The notes below the pieces were generated by a model that did not search any database, had not been told where the DNA came from, and worked only from the letters and a program-made list of their open reading frames with translations. From a bacterium (GTDB lineage Bacteria > Vulcanimicrobiota > JABDET01): DNA of 64,000 bases. This document shows, piece after piece, positions 26,772-34,183 of the stretch (the stretch's first letter is position 1; each line of letters begins with the position of its first letter). Position numbers and translations under genes: made by a program. The DNA lies in contig JAJYZB010000003.1 in assembly GCA_021800275.1 (NCBI GenBank), positions 126,680-190,679 on the forward strand, written 5' to 3'.

Positions 26772-27626
26772 ATGTTTTCTGAAAACTGGGCTTCCTTCAT
26801 TGAAAGGGGAGATCTGGCGTTTCTACGAAAACATTACACCCTTGCCCAAGAATATTATGAGGAAGCATTAAGCCTTGCTCCAGAAAACCCCCTTCCTTAC
26901 GAAAAGCTGGGCAATTTCTATTATTTCTCTAATCGCTTAGAACTTGGATTCAAACATCTTATTAAAGCCTTTGAACTAGGGAGCAGCAGTCCCCTGGTTT
27001 TTTTTAATTTAGGCAGGATCTATTTTTTAGGACAGGAGCTTCTGGATAGAGGAAGGTACTTTTTTGACCGAGCTTTAGCCCTATCACCGAAACACGAACC
27101 AATGATTGGCACTTATCTCGGTATTCTTTTTTATTTAAAAGGGAGAGTGGAAGATGCGGGAGACTTTTTGTCTCGTTACCGCTTGTCTTCCCCCTTGAAA
27201 GAGCCCTTAGATTTTTTCTTGGGCTGTATTTTGCATGATCTTGGAAGTTATGAAAAAGCGGTAAAAAGTTTTAAACAGGCGATTTCCTTTGATCCAAGAT
27301 CTGAGGAAAGTTTTTTAATGATGGGAAACTCTCAGTTCAAAATGAAAGATTATGCCCAGGCTTTAATCAGTTACCAAAAAGCTCTGGAAATTTCCCCGAA
27401 CTACTCTTCAGCATGGAAAAATAGTGGAATTACCCTTCAATATTCAGGCAGCCCTATTCAAGCCGGAGAATCTTTAAGAAAAGCCTCGGCATTGAAAAAA
27501 AAGACTCGAGAAAAATTTAGTTCTGTTGAAGAACCTGGCCTTGACCGCCATCTGTGGCAGCATACTGAGAAGCTTCTTCTGGTAGGAACTCTTACCAATG
27601 GGAATCTTCCACTGAATCTAGATTAA
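26772..27626 (+). CDS. TPR-repeat protein
   Basis: Protein of 284 residues made almost wholly of tetratricopeptide repeats, for example LAQEYYEEALSLAPENPLPYEKLGNFYY, KAVKSFKQAISFDPRS and QALISYQKALEISPNYSSAWKNSG. There is no signal peptide or enzyme motif. It follows valS by two bases, so it is co-transcribed, and ends four bases into the convergent gene. A protein-interaction role is all that can be stated. Confidence 0.8.
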   Translation: MFSENWASFIERGDLAFLRKHYTLAQEYYEEALSLAPENPLPYEKLGNFYYFSNRLELGFKHLIKAFELGSSSPLVFFNLGRIYFLGQELLDRGRYFFDRALALSPKHEPMIGTYLGILFYLKGRVEDAGDFLSRYRLSSPLKEPLDFFLGCILHDLGSYEKAVKSFKQAISFDPRSEESFLMMGNSQFKMKDYAQALISYQKALEISPNYSSAWKNSGITLQYSGSPIQAGESLRKASALKKKTREKFSSVEEPGLDRHLWQHTEKLLLVGTLTNGNLPLNLD

Positions 27627-28558
27627 GCTTCTTCTTTCAAAGCAGCTGCCAGCAGAGGAATTAAAATTTCATGGTGTCCAATAATCTGATACCCTTCTCC
27701 ACCCAGCTCTTTAGCTCTTTTGACCGGATACAAACTGGAGCGATAATGCTGCAGAAAATCGAAGTTTACTCCGATGAATTTTTCAACAGGATGCCCCAAG
27801 TTTCGACAAACAGCAATAGCTTTTTCTAGAACAACCGGAAGAACAACTGCTGAACCGATATTAAATAAGACAGAACCTTCTCCAAGGGCAGAAATCAGTC
27901 GACATAAAATTTGAAAATCTCGAAAACTGGCGAACCCGATAGCTTCCCCACTGGCTTCGGGATGAATATGAACAATATCTGCTCCAATGGTCACATGAAC
28001 AGTAACTGGAATTTTCAGCAGGAAAGCCTGACCCAGGAGACTATCTGACAGATATGGAGGATTTGTGTCAACTAAAATCCTACCAAGAGTTTCTCCAAAT
28101 CCTTTTTTTTCTCGATATGCTTTTTCCGCAGCATGATTCACAAATTTACCTGTTTCTTCTGCCATTCCAAAGTTTCTGTCATGAAGAGCAGAAGAAACCT
28201 CTTCAGATGTTTTTCCTGACAAAGCAAGTTCAACATCGTGAATGACCCCAGCGCCGTTTAACAAAATTCCTGAAACAAATCCTTCTTTCATTAAATCAAT
28301 GAGAATCGGATTTAACCCAACTTTAATGGCATGAGATCCAATACCCCATAGAATCAGTTTTTTTTGAGCTCGCGCTGAAGTCAGGGATTTCACAATTTGA
28401 CGCAAATCCTTACCTGCTAAGATATCAGGAATGGAATTGAGAAAGCTCTTGAAAGAATCTCCTTTAGAGAAAACTTTCCCGAAATAATCCCTGCTTACCT
28501 TGCTTTTACGATCATGCAGGGAATAACGATGTACTCCATCAAAACCAAGAGGCTCCAT
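27623..28558 (-). CDS. Deoxyhypusine-synthase-like protein
   Basis: Protein of 311 residues resembling bacterial deoxyhypusine-synthase-family proteins: KSKVSRDYFGKVF at the N-terminus, ILLNGAGVIHDVELAL, TVHVTIGADIVHIHPEASG, LFNIGSAVVLP and GYQIIGHHEILIPLLAA near the end. The fold would bind NAD. The lysine motif SWGK that carries the intermediate in eukaryotic enzymes is not present, so true hypusine formation on EF-P is unlikely; the reaction is unknown. It starts immediately after the accB stop (TAA then ATG), the last gene of a hisS-accB-DHS-like unit. Confidence 0.8.
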   Translation of the reverse strand: MEPLGFDGVHRYSLHDRKSKVSRDYFGKVFSKGDSFKSFLNSIPDILAGKDLRQIVKSLTSARAQKKLILWGIGSHAIKVGLNPILIDLMKEGFVSGILLNGAGVIHDVELALSGKTSEEVSSALHDRNFGMAEETGKFVNHAAEKAYREKKGFGETLGRILVDTNPPYLSDSLLGQAFLLKIPVTVHVTIGADIVHIHPEASGEAIGFASFRDFQILCRLISALGEGSVLFNIGSAVVLPVVLEKAIAVCRNLGHPVEKFIGVNFDFLQHYRSSLYPVKRAKELGGEGYQIIGHHEILIPLLAAALKEEA

Positions 28559-29011
28559 TTAACTGTTTTTCCGAATTAAAAACAGAATTTCTCCGACTTC
28601 AACCACTCGACCATTTTCCACCATGACAGACTCTATGACTCCTGCTGCATCAGATACCACTTCATTCATAACTTTCATCGCTTCAATAATGCACAGTGGT
28701 TCGCCTGGAGCAACTGTGTCGCCAGCCTCTACAAAAGGTTTTGAACCTGGCGATGAGCCTCTATAAAAAACTCCTACTAATGGAGAAATAACTTTAAAAA
28801 GCTTGTTGTCATCTGACTGCGGTTTCTGCAGCGGGATAGGAGAGGAATGGATTATTTCTATGGGTTGGGCAGAGGGATAAACTGTTTCTGCTCTTGAAAC
28901 ATAGAAATCCCCTTCAGGAGCGTTAATGGTTAACTCCTCTAGATTATGCTCTTTAGCCAGGTTCAAAAAATCTAGAATCAGATCGGTTGGAATAAGGGGG
29001 TTATTTTCCAT
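28559..29011 (-). CDS. accB: Biotin carboxyl carrier protein of acetyl-CoA carboxylase
   Basis: Carrier subunit of acetyl-CoA carboxylase, 150 residues from the chosen ATG. The C-terminal biotinyl domain has the motif EAMKVMNEV, with the biotin lysine at K113, and the linker is Pro/Gln-rich. ATG at 29011 is preferred because an AAGGAA site lies about ten bases upstream; the longer frame from 29047 reads through hisS. The gene overlaps the hisS end by 11 bases. The usual partner accC is absent from the window. Confidence 0.93.
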   Translation of the reverse strand: MENNPLIPTDLILDFLNLAKEHNLEELTINAPEGDFYVSRAETVYPSAQPIEIIHSSPIPLQKPQSDDNKLFKVISPLVGVFYRGSSPGSKPFVEAGDTVAPGEPLCIIEAMKVMNEVVSDAAGVIESVMVENGRVVEVGEILFLIRKNS

Positions 29012-30434
29012 GGTTAATTTTTTCCTTGAGTTCCAAAACTGGGTCAAATTTTTTCTCGAATGTCTTGATTTCCTCCAAAAATACTGTAATTTTCTCCAAA
29101 ATTTGGTTCGAAATATTTTTTAAGTTTTCCTGTGAGTTTTCTATAGAATTCAAAGGCAGATCTTCTTGTTTGCGTGTGTTTAAATTTTTTAAAATTAACT
29201 TCTTCTCGTTTAGTTCATTTTCACCCAGAATAACAGCAAAATCTGCTCTCAGTCTGCTGGCTTCTTTTAACTGCGCGCTTAAATTCTTTCCTTGATAATC
29301 TCTTTCTATATGAAGTCTGATCTTTTTCATCTCCGCTTCTTCTCTTAATCTAAAAATAAGGGGAACCATGAAGTCTTCCGCTTTTTCTCCTAATGGAACC
29401 GCATAAAGAAGAGGAGCTTTTTTAAATCCCGGGAGATTGTCTTGGATCAGCAGCATCAGTCTTTCCATTCCTGCTGCAAATCCAACTGCAGGAACAGAGG
29501 GACCCCCAAGGGTTTCGATCAGATCATCATATCTTCCCCCACCACAAACTGAATTTTGAGCGCCTAAAGAGCCTGAAATAACTTCGAAAACGGTTTTCGT
29601 ATAGTAATCCAGCCCTCGAACAAGGCGGGGATCAAGAGAATAGGGAACTTGAAGTTCTTTTAATCTATGTTGGACAGCATTAAAATGGGTTTTACATTCT
29701 TCACACAGATAATCTATTGGAATAGGAGATCCTAAAATAAAAGGCGCGCATTTTTGAGACTTGCAGTCCAGAATTCGAAGTGGATTTTTCTCATAGCGGT
29801 GGGTTTTGCAGTCTTCACACAACTGCTCCAGATGATCGTAAAAGTGTTTTCTTAAAACTTCTCGGTAAGAGGGTCTGCAGCTTGAACATCCAATAGAATT
29901 TAACTTTACTTCCAGATTTTCAAGAAAAAAAGATTTAAAAACTTGAAGAGCAAACTGGATCACTTCAATATCTAGATCGGGGTGTTTAGAGCCAATGGCT
30001 TCAACTCCAAACTGATGAAATTGTCTGTACCTGCCACTCTGCGGTCTTTCGTACCGAAAAGCAGGTCCAAAATAGCACCATTTCACAAATGGGGGACTGC
30101 CCTGGAGAATTTTGCGGCCGTCCTGGATTCTGGTTCCAGGCATGGGAAAGTTTTGCAGATAAGCTCGAACAGCAGGAGCCGTTAATTCAGGGCGAAGCGT
30201 GATGCTTCTCCCTCCTTTATCTATAAAGGTGTACATCTCTTTAGCGGCAATATCGGTTCCCTCACCAATCCCTCTTGAAAACAGCTCTGTGTGTTCAAAA
30301 ATAGGGGTGCGAATCTCTTGAAATCCAAAAGATTCAGCCTTTCTTCTGATTATTTCTTCCACAAAAACCCATTTTTGAGTTTCAGGCGGAAAAAGATCAT
30401 TCGTTCCTCGTGGACCTATAAATTGTTCGCCCAT
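29001..30434 (-). CDS. hisS: Histidyl-tRNA synthetase
   Basis: Class II synthetase that charges tRNA-His. Landmarks are the N-terminal PRGTNDLFPPE, motif 2 around FGPAFRYERPQSGRYRQFHQ and the histidine-binding segment LVRGLDYYTKTVFE. At 477 residues it is about 50 longer than usual; the excess is a charged, helical C-terminal tail after the anticodon-binding domain. A Cys-rich insert (CSSC, CEDC, CEEC in residues about 183-260) could bind zinc. It is the first gene of the hisS-accB-DHS-like unit. Confidence 0.95.
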   Translation of the reverse strand: MGEQFIGPRGTNDLFPPETQKWVFVEEIIRRKAESFGFQEIRTPIFEHTELFSRGIGEGTDIAAKEMYTFIDKGGRSITLRPELTAPAVRAYLQNFPMPGTRIQDGRKILQGSPPFVKWCYFGPAFRYERPQSGRYRQFHQFGVEAIGSKHPDLDIEVIQFALQVFKSFFLENLEVKLNSIGCSSCRPSYREVLRKHFYDHLEQLCEDCKTHRYEKNPLRILDCKSQKCAPFILGSPIPIDYLCEECKTHFNAVQHRLKELQVPYSLDPRLVRGLDYYTKTVFEVISGSLGAQNSVCGGGRYDDLIETLGGPSVPAVGFAAGMERLMLLIQDNLPGFKKAPLLYAVPLGEKAEDFMVPLIFRLREEAEMKKIRLHIERDYQGKNLSAQLKEASRLRADFAVILGENELNEKKLILKNLNTRKQEDLPLNSIENSQENLKNISNQILEKITVFLEEIKTFEKKFDPVLELKEKINHGK

Positions 30435-30540
30435 TTTGCCTGATTCTGCTTCTGTTTTTAAGACTGTTTTCCTGTAAAGGGCAATAAAACATCCTGTCTA
30501 TGACTTAGATGCTGCAGATAAGTCCGGCAGCATTCTTCTA

Positions 30541-30641
30541 AATCCTCTCAATCCCATCAATGTGCTTCCTCAGGATCAAGGAGAATATTTTTAAATATCA
30601 AAAATTTTTAAATGGTTGCAAATACAGGCAAAACTTTAAAA
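30541..30641 (+). repeat. Imperfect direct repeat, left copy
   Basis: About 101 bp matching 31697-31796 in the same orientation at roughly 80% by eye, including a 12-base block CAAGGAGAATAT and the 16-base block AGGCAAAACTTTAAAA. It lies in the gap 30435-30669, which otherwise shows no gene. Confidence 0.8.
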
Positions 30642-30669
30642 TCAGCGCTAATTCTTGACAGTTTAAAGG

Positions 30670-31098
30670 TCATTCCATTGTAGTTATTTTTAAAAAATCT
30701 GCCCAACTCACAATTTGAATGGAGCCCCAACTTCCCATAGAACATAAATCTTTGTCCCCGCTAATAACAAACTTTGCCTTTCCTGAAATTGCGCACTGAA
30801 TAAATTTTGCATCGTCAGAATCGCGGCATTCAATCTTTGTCTTCTTCTTAATTTTAGTAATTTCAAAGTAAGGCAGAATCTCTTCTGCAATAATACTTTT
30901 TATTTCTTCTTCTGTAAGAGAAAATTTAGGATACGAAAGAGTTCTTGTTAACTCATCAAATGTTTCTCTGGAAATTAGAGGAGTAAGTTTATTTGTTTTC
31001 CACCACTGAATAATTTCTGAGAGTGAGCCTCTAAAAAGCAGGGCAGAAATTATAATGTTTGTATCCAGGACTACGCGTGTCTTTTCTTTCTTGCCCAT
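30670..31098 (-). CDS. PIN-domain toxin (VapC-like endoribonuclease)
   Basis: Protein of 142 residues with the PIN-domain order of acidic residues: VVLDTNIIISALLF at the N-terminus, a middle Glu region, ECRDSDDAKFIQCAI, and the final VISGDKDL. Such proteins cleave RNA and are held inactive by a partner antitoxin. The start overlaps the end of the upstream small gene by 28 bases, the usual coupling in toxin-antitoxin pairs. It resembles the PIN_3 type of putative toxins rather than classical short VapC. Confidence 0.88.
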   Translation of the reverse strand: MGKKEKTRVVLDTNIIISALLFRGSLSEIIQWWKTNKLTPLISRETFDELTRTLSYPKFSLTEEEIKSIIAEEILPYFEITKIKKKTKIECRDSDDAKFIQCAISGKAKFVISGDKDLCSMGSWGSIQIVSWADFLKITTME

Positions 31099-31313
31099 CG
31101 AATCGCATGATTTACATCTTCTTCAGTAATGCCAAGTTTTTTCATTTTGCCTCTCACCTTTTCAATCACTGCTTCTGATGAGACGATTTTGACGGGCTCT
31201 AGAATAATCTTATTCAATTCTCGTTTAACATTAAAGTAGTCTGTATCTTTGAAAGCGTCTGAAATCTCCTTTGGCAGAGTGAATTGATTTTTAGATGTTC
31301 GTTTTACCAGCAT
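31071..31313 (-). CDS. AbrB/SpoVT-type antitoxin
   Basis: Protein of 80 residues. The N-terminus MLVKRTSKNQFTLPKEI fits the swapped-hairpin AbrB/MazE DNA-binding fold. The C-terminal half (EKVRGKMKKLGITEEDVNHAIRWARK) is helical, as expected for the toxin-binding part. A good AAGGAG site lies 11 bases before the ATG. It is the upstream partner of the PIN toxin and probably represses its own promoter. Confidence 0.8.
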   Translation of the reverse strand: MLVKRTSKNQFTLPKEISDAFKDTDYFNVKRELNKIILEPVKIVSSEAVIEKVRGKMKKLGITEEDVNHAIRWARKKRHA

Positions 31314-31374
31314 ATTTAGTACATCTCCTTACATTAAGGATACCTTACTTCCTTGCTAAAGTCAAGAGTTCAAA

Positions 31375-31677
31375 TCAAATTCGGAAAGTCCTTGCCCGAT
31401 TCAGAGATGTCTGTGAAAAGTTTTCGTGTGCTTCGCATGGCTCAAATTTAAAGAGGTTATCGGCAATCCTGTTGGAGTAGTTTAGGATATAAATTTGAGA
31501 CTGAACAGCAAGGATGGCAAAGTGCTTCTGCCCTTGGGGGTTATTAGTGAAGTTAGCCTCGATCACGGTAGGGATGATCAAGGTTGGATTTTCAATGCCG
31601 CAGTCTGCCCGTATACTTAATTCATCAACTCGCATCTTAACATTTAAGCCGTAATGGGAGGGCAGATGCTTTTCTGG
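31375..31677 (-). CDS. Uncertain hypothetical protein, possibly a gene remnant
   Basis: Possible protein of 100 residues starting MPEKHLPSHYGLNV. An AAAGGA site lies nine bases before this ATG; the same frame stays open 26 codons further upstream through the repeat at 31697-31796. The middle (NPTLIIPTVIEANFT, KHFAILAVQSQIYIL) looks like plausible strands, but no family is recognised. It could be real, or the remnant of a gene brought in with the toxin-antitoxin segment. Confidence 0.3.
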   Translation of the reverse strand, partial: PEKHLPSHYGLNVKMRVDELSIRADCGIENPTLIIPTVIEANFTNNPQGQKHFAILAVQSQIYILNYSNRIADNLFKFEPCEAHENFSQTSLNRARTFRI

Positions 31678-31696
31678 CATGAGTTTTTTTCCTTTA

Positions 31697-31796
31697 AACC
31701 CTCTCAATTCCTTCAATGATTTTCCACGAGCAAGGAGAATATTTTCCAATATCAAAAATTTTCAGATGCTGGTAAACACAAGGCAAAACTTTAAAA
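31697..31796 (+). repeat. Imperfect direct repeat, right copy
   Basis: Partner of 30541-30641, same orientation, 1156 bp apart. The two copies bracket the toxin-antitoxin pair and the uncertain frame. The similarity may extend weakly to the right (ATTCTTGACAG compared with ATTCTGGACAAGG). Confidence 0.8.
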
Positions 31797-31851
31797 GAAG
31801 TCCATCTGATATGGCAGAGATTCTGGACAAGGCTGTACATAGAGCAGTCTC

Positions 31852-32613
31852 GTGAGATTAAATCGGTTTTTTATTCCACCTCCTCAAATCCAAGGGGGTC
31901 GAATCTTTCTGAGCGAGTCTGTTTTCAACCATGCGATTAAAGTTCTGCGCAAATCTGTTGGGGACTTGATAACTGTGTTTGATGGAACAGGAAAAGAGTA
32001 TCAGGTTAAACTCCTGGATTCGAGTCCAAAACAGAGAGAAGCTGTAATCGTTTCTGTTTTTGATGGAAAACCTCTGCCCGAGCCGCGGGTTTATCTTTAC
32101 CAGGCGATGATTAAGAAAGAACGGTGGGAATGGCTTTTAGAAAAAGGAACAGAATTAGGTGTTCATGCTTTCATACCAATGCTTACGAAGTACACAGAAC
32201 TAGAAGAAAAAAATGGATTTGACAAAAAATTAAGCCGCTGGAACAGTATTGCCCAGAGCGCCTGCGAACAGTCAGGCAGAAGTTTTCTTCCTGAAATTTT
32301 TTCCCCTATTTCTTTTGAGAAAGCGCTTCAAAATTATTCTGGGCATCCTTTTTTTCTGCACTGCGGGACCAGCCCTCTGGGGGAAAGCTCAGAGATTAAA
32401 CCCTTAAAATCGGCGCTGCAGCAGATCTTTTCCTTTCCACGAAAAAACGTGGAGGTTTCTCTTTTTATTGGTCCTGAAGGCGGATTCTCCCAAAAGGAAG
32501 CAGATGAAGCATTTCAAACTGGACTTCCTCTGGTCTCTTTAGGCGACCAAATTTTGAGATCGGAAACCGCGGGAATGGCGTCTGCAAGCATTCTTTTTTT
32601 CTGGTTCTCATAA
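31852..32613 (+). CDS. rsmE: 16S rRNA (uracil-1498-N3)-methyltransferase
   Basis: SPOUT-fold enzyme of 253 residues that methylates U1498 of 16S rRNA using S-adenosylmethionine. Family blocks are visible: NHAIKVLRKSVGDLITVFDG in the N-terminal PUA-like domain, LYQAMIKKERWEWLLEKGTELGV, and the knot motifs FIGPEGGFSQKEADEA and LGDQILRSETAGMAS. Start is GTG with only a weak ribosome site. Confidence 0.94.
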   Translation: MRLNRFFIPPPQIQGGRIFLSESVFNHAIKVLRKSVGDLITVFDGTGKEYQVKLLDSSPKQREAVIVSVFDGKPLPEPRVYLYQAMIKKERWEWLLEKGTELGVHAFIPMLTKYTELEEKNGFDKKLSRWNSIAQSACEQSGRSFLPEIFSPISFEKALQNYSGHPFFLHCGTSPLGESSEIKPLKSALQQIFSFPRKNVEVSLFIGPEGGFSQKEADEAFQTGLPLVSLGDQILRSETAGMASASILFFWFS

Positions 32614-32630
32614 TTTTTCTTGAAGGGGTC

Positions 32631-32659
32631 TTGCCATTTTACAGATAATAAGGTATAGT
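32631..32659 (+). promoter_or_regulatory. Sigma70-type promoter for pgeF
   Basis: TTGCCA (32631-32636), 17-base spacer, TATAGT (32654-32659). The -10 ends 14 bases before the ATG at 32674, so the transcript should start only about 8 bases ahead of the gene. Confidence 0.65.
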
Positions 32660-32673
32660 ATAGGATAGTGGGG

Positions 32674-33441
32674 ATGATCAACGTTTGGAAGTCTTCTCTT
32701 TTAGCTGAGAAGGGGGTTCTAAATTTTTTTACGATGAGACTTGGGGGGGTTAGCGAACCTCCTTATGATAGTTTAAATTTGGGCTTAACAACAGGGGACA
32801 GCGCTGAGAACGTTCGAAAAAATCGGGAAATTGTGGAAGCCGAGCAAAAAGTTGAACTATTTTCCCTGGCATGGCAGGTCCATGGAAACCACGTTCTCGC
32901 TCTGAGAAAAGGAGATGTCATTCCAAAAGAGCCTGACCTTCCTGAGGCAGATGCGATTATTTCAGATATTCCAGAACTCTCTCTGGCAATGTTCTTTGCT
33001 GACTGTGTTCCAATTTTTTTATGGGATCCAGTTCATTGGGCAGGAGGGCTTGTTCATGCTGGATGGCGCTCCACTCTGCAGGACATATTGAATCGGTCTC
33101 TTGAGAGCATGAAAACAGTTTTCAATTCTAATCTTTCTGATTTAACAGCCTGTATCGGTCCATCCATCGGTCCATGCTGCTTTGAAGTACAATCAGATGT
33201 GTGGGAACCCTTTCAGCGCAAATTTGGGAAAAAGGTTTTAGTGCAGAAAGAAGAAAGAATTCACTTGGATTTGTGGGAGTGCAATTTTCAAACTCTTTTA
33301 AAGAAAGGGGTGAATGCCAGTAAAATTGATCGCGCTGACCTCTGCACTTCCTGCTCTTCTGTCTTCTTTTTCTCGCATCGGAGAGATAAAGGGAAAACAG
33401 GGCGAATGGCAGGGGTTATACAGATCCCAGGCAAAAACTAA
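32674..33441 (+). CDS. pgeF: YfiH/PgeF laccase-domain family protein
   Basis: Protein of 255 residues of the family once called polyphenol oxidase/laccase domain, now known to include purine nucleosidases/phosphorylases and peptidoglycan editing. The metal or active-site residues lie in WQVHGNHV, FADCVPIFLWDP, VHAGWRSTL and IGPSIGPCCFEV. The ATG at 32674 is preferred over an in-frame GTG six bases earlier, which sits too close to the only AGGA site. Confidence 0.9.
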   Translation: MINVWKSSLLAEKGVLNFFTMRLGGVSEPPYDSLNLGLTTGDSAENVRKNREIVEAEQKVELFSLAWQVHGNHVLALRKGDVIPKEPDLPEADAIISDIPELSLAMFFADCVPIFLWDPVHWAGGLVHAGWRSTLQDILNRSLESMKTVFNSNLSDLTACIGPSIGPCCFEVQSDVWEPFQRKFGKKVLVQKEERIHLDLWECNFQTLLKKGVNASKIDRADLCTSCSSVFFFSHRRDKGKTGRMAGVIQIPGKN

Positions 33442-33455
33442 TGATTAAGAATAAT

Positions 33456-33470
33456 GGCTCCACAGGAGCC
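33456..33470 (+). other. Small hairpin between pgeF and the response regulator
   Basis: Perfect 6-bp stem GGCTCC/GGAGCC with a three-base ACA loop. No T-run follows, so it is not a standard terminator; it might stabilise an mRNA end or attenuate read-through. Confidence 0.4.
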
Positions 33471-33487
33471 TAGAAGGCGGTGAGCGA

Positions 33488-34183
33488 GTGGCAAAAGAAA
33501 AAGTATTAGTAGTAGATGATGAAAGAAATATAGTCGAACTTCTAAAATTCAATCTAGAGAAGGAAGGTTATGATGTGGTAACCGCTTTTGATGGGATTGA
33601 AGCTGTTAAGCTGGCGAAAGATGAGAAACCCGATCTTGTGATTCTGGACATTATGCTTCCAGGGCAGGGGGGGCTTGAGGTCTGCCGCCAAATTCGAAAA
33701 GAAAGCAAAATTCCCATTTTAATGGCGACAGCAAAAGGAGAAGAAATTGACAAAATTTTAGGGCTTGAACTAGGCGCTGATGATTACGTAACAAAGCCCT
33801 TCAGCCCTCGCGAGTTAATAGCTAGAGTAAAGGCTATTTTAAGAAGAACCAGCATCCGCCCTGAGGAGCAGGAAGAGATTACGGTTAAAGAGATTTCCAT
33901 GAATCTGGTGAGGCACGAAGTTCTGGTAAAGGGAGAAAAAGTGGAGTTAAAGCCAAAAGAGTTTGAGCTGCTGAAACTTCTTGCTACCAATCGAGGAAAA
34001 GTATTCACCCGCGACTTTCTTCTTGAACAGCTTTGGGGATATGATTATCTCGGAGATACAAGAACAGTTGACGTTCATGTTCGGCGCATTCGCCAGAAAA
34101 TAGAGGAAGATCCATCTCTTCCTAAATATTTAAAAACTGTCCATGGAATAGGGTATAAATTTCAATATGACGAAGAAGGCTAA
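33488..34183 (+). CDS. OmpR/PhoB-type response regulator
   Basis: Two-domain regulator of 231 residues. The receiver has D10/D11, the phosphoacceptor D54 in VILDIMLPG and the conserved Lys in YVTKPFSPRE. The C-terminal winged helix (about 130-228) ends HVRRIRQKIEEDPSLPKYLKTVHGIGYKF, the DNA-binding form of the PhoB group. Start is GTG. It is immediately followed by a histidine kinase, its probable partner. Confidence 0.94.
   Translation: MAKEKVLVVDDERNIVELLKFNLEKEGYDVVTAFDGIEAVKLAKDEKPDLVILDIMLPGQGGLEVCRQIRKESKIPILMATAKGEEIDKILGLELGADDYVTKPFSPRELIARVKAILRRTSIRPEEQEEITVKEISMNLVRHEVLVKGEKVELKPKEFELLKLLATNRGKVFTRDFLLEQLWGYDYLGDTRTVDVHVRRIRQKIEEDPSLPKYLKTVHGIGYKFQYDEEG

Larger units (their letters stand above)
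31314..31851. other. Low-coding gap with right repeat copy
   Basis: 538 bp between the antitoxin start and rsmE. It holds one uncertain minus-strand frame (31375-31677) and the right copy of the direct repeat (31697-31796). I see no RNA gene and no clear terminator. Confidence 0.5.

Noticed and set aside
27623-28558. True deoxyhypusine synthase acting on EF-P
   Set aside because: The catalytic lysine motif SWGK is missing, and hypusine is not established in bacteria; kept as a family-level call.
30541-31796. Insertion sequence or integrated element carrying the toxin-antitoxin pair
   Set aside because: No transposase, integrase or terminal inverted repeats are visible; the flanking repeats alone do not show a mobile element.
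33456-33470. GGCTCC/GGAGCC hairpin as terminator of pgeF
   Set aside because: There is no T-run after the stem, and the response regulator begins only 18 bases later; kept only as a hairpin.
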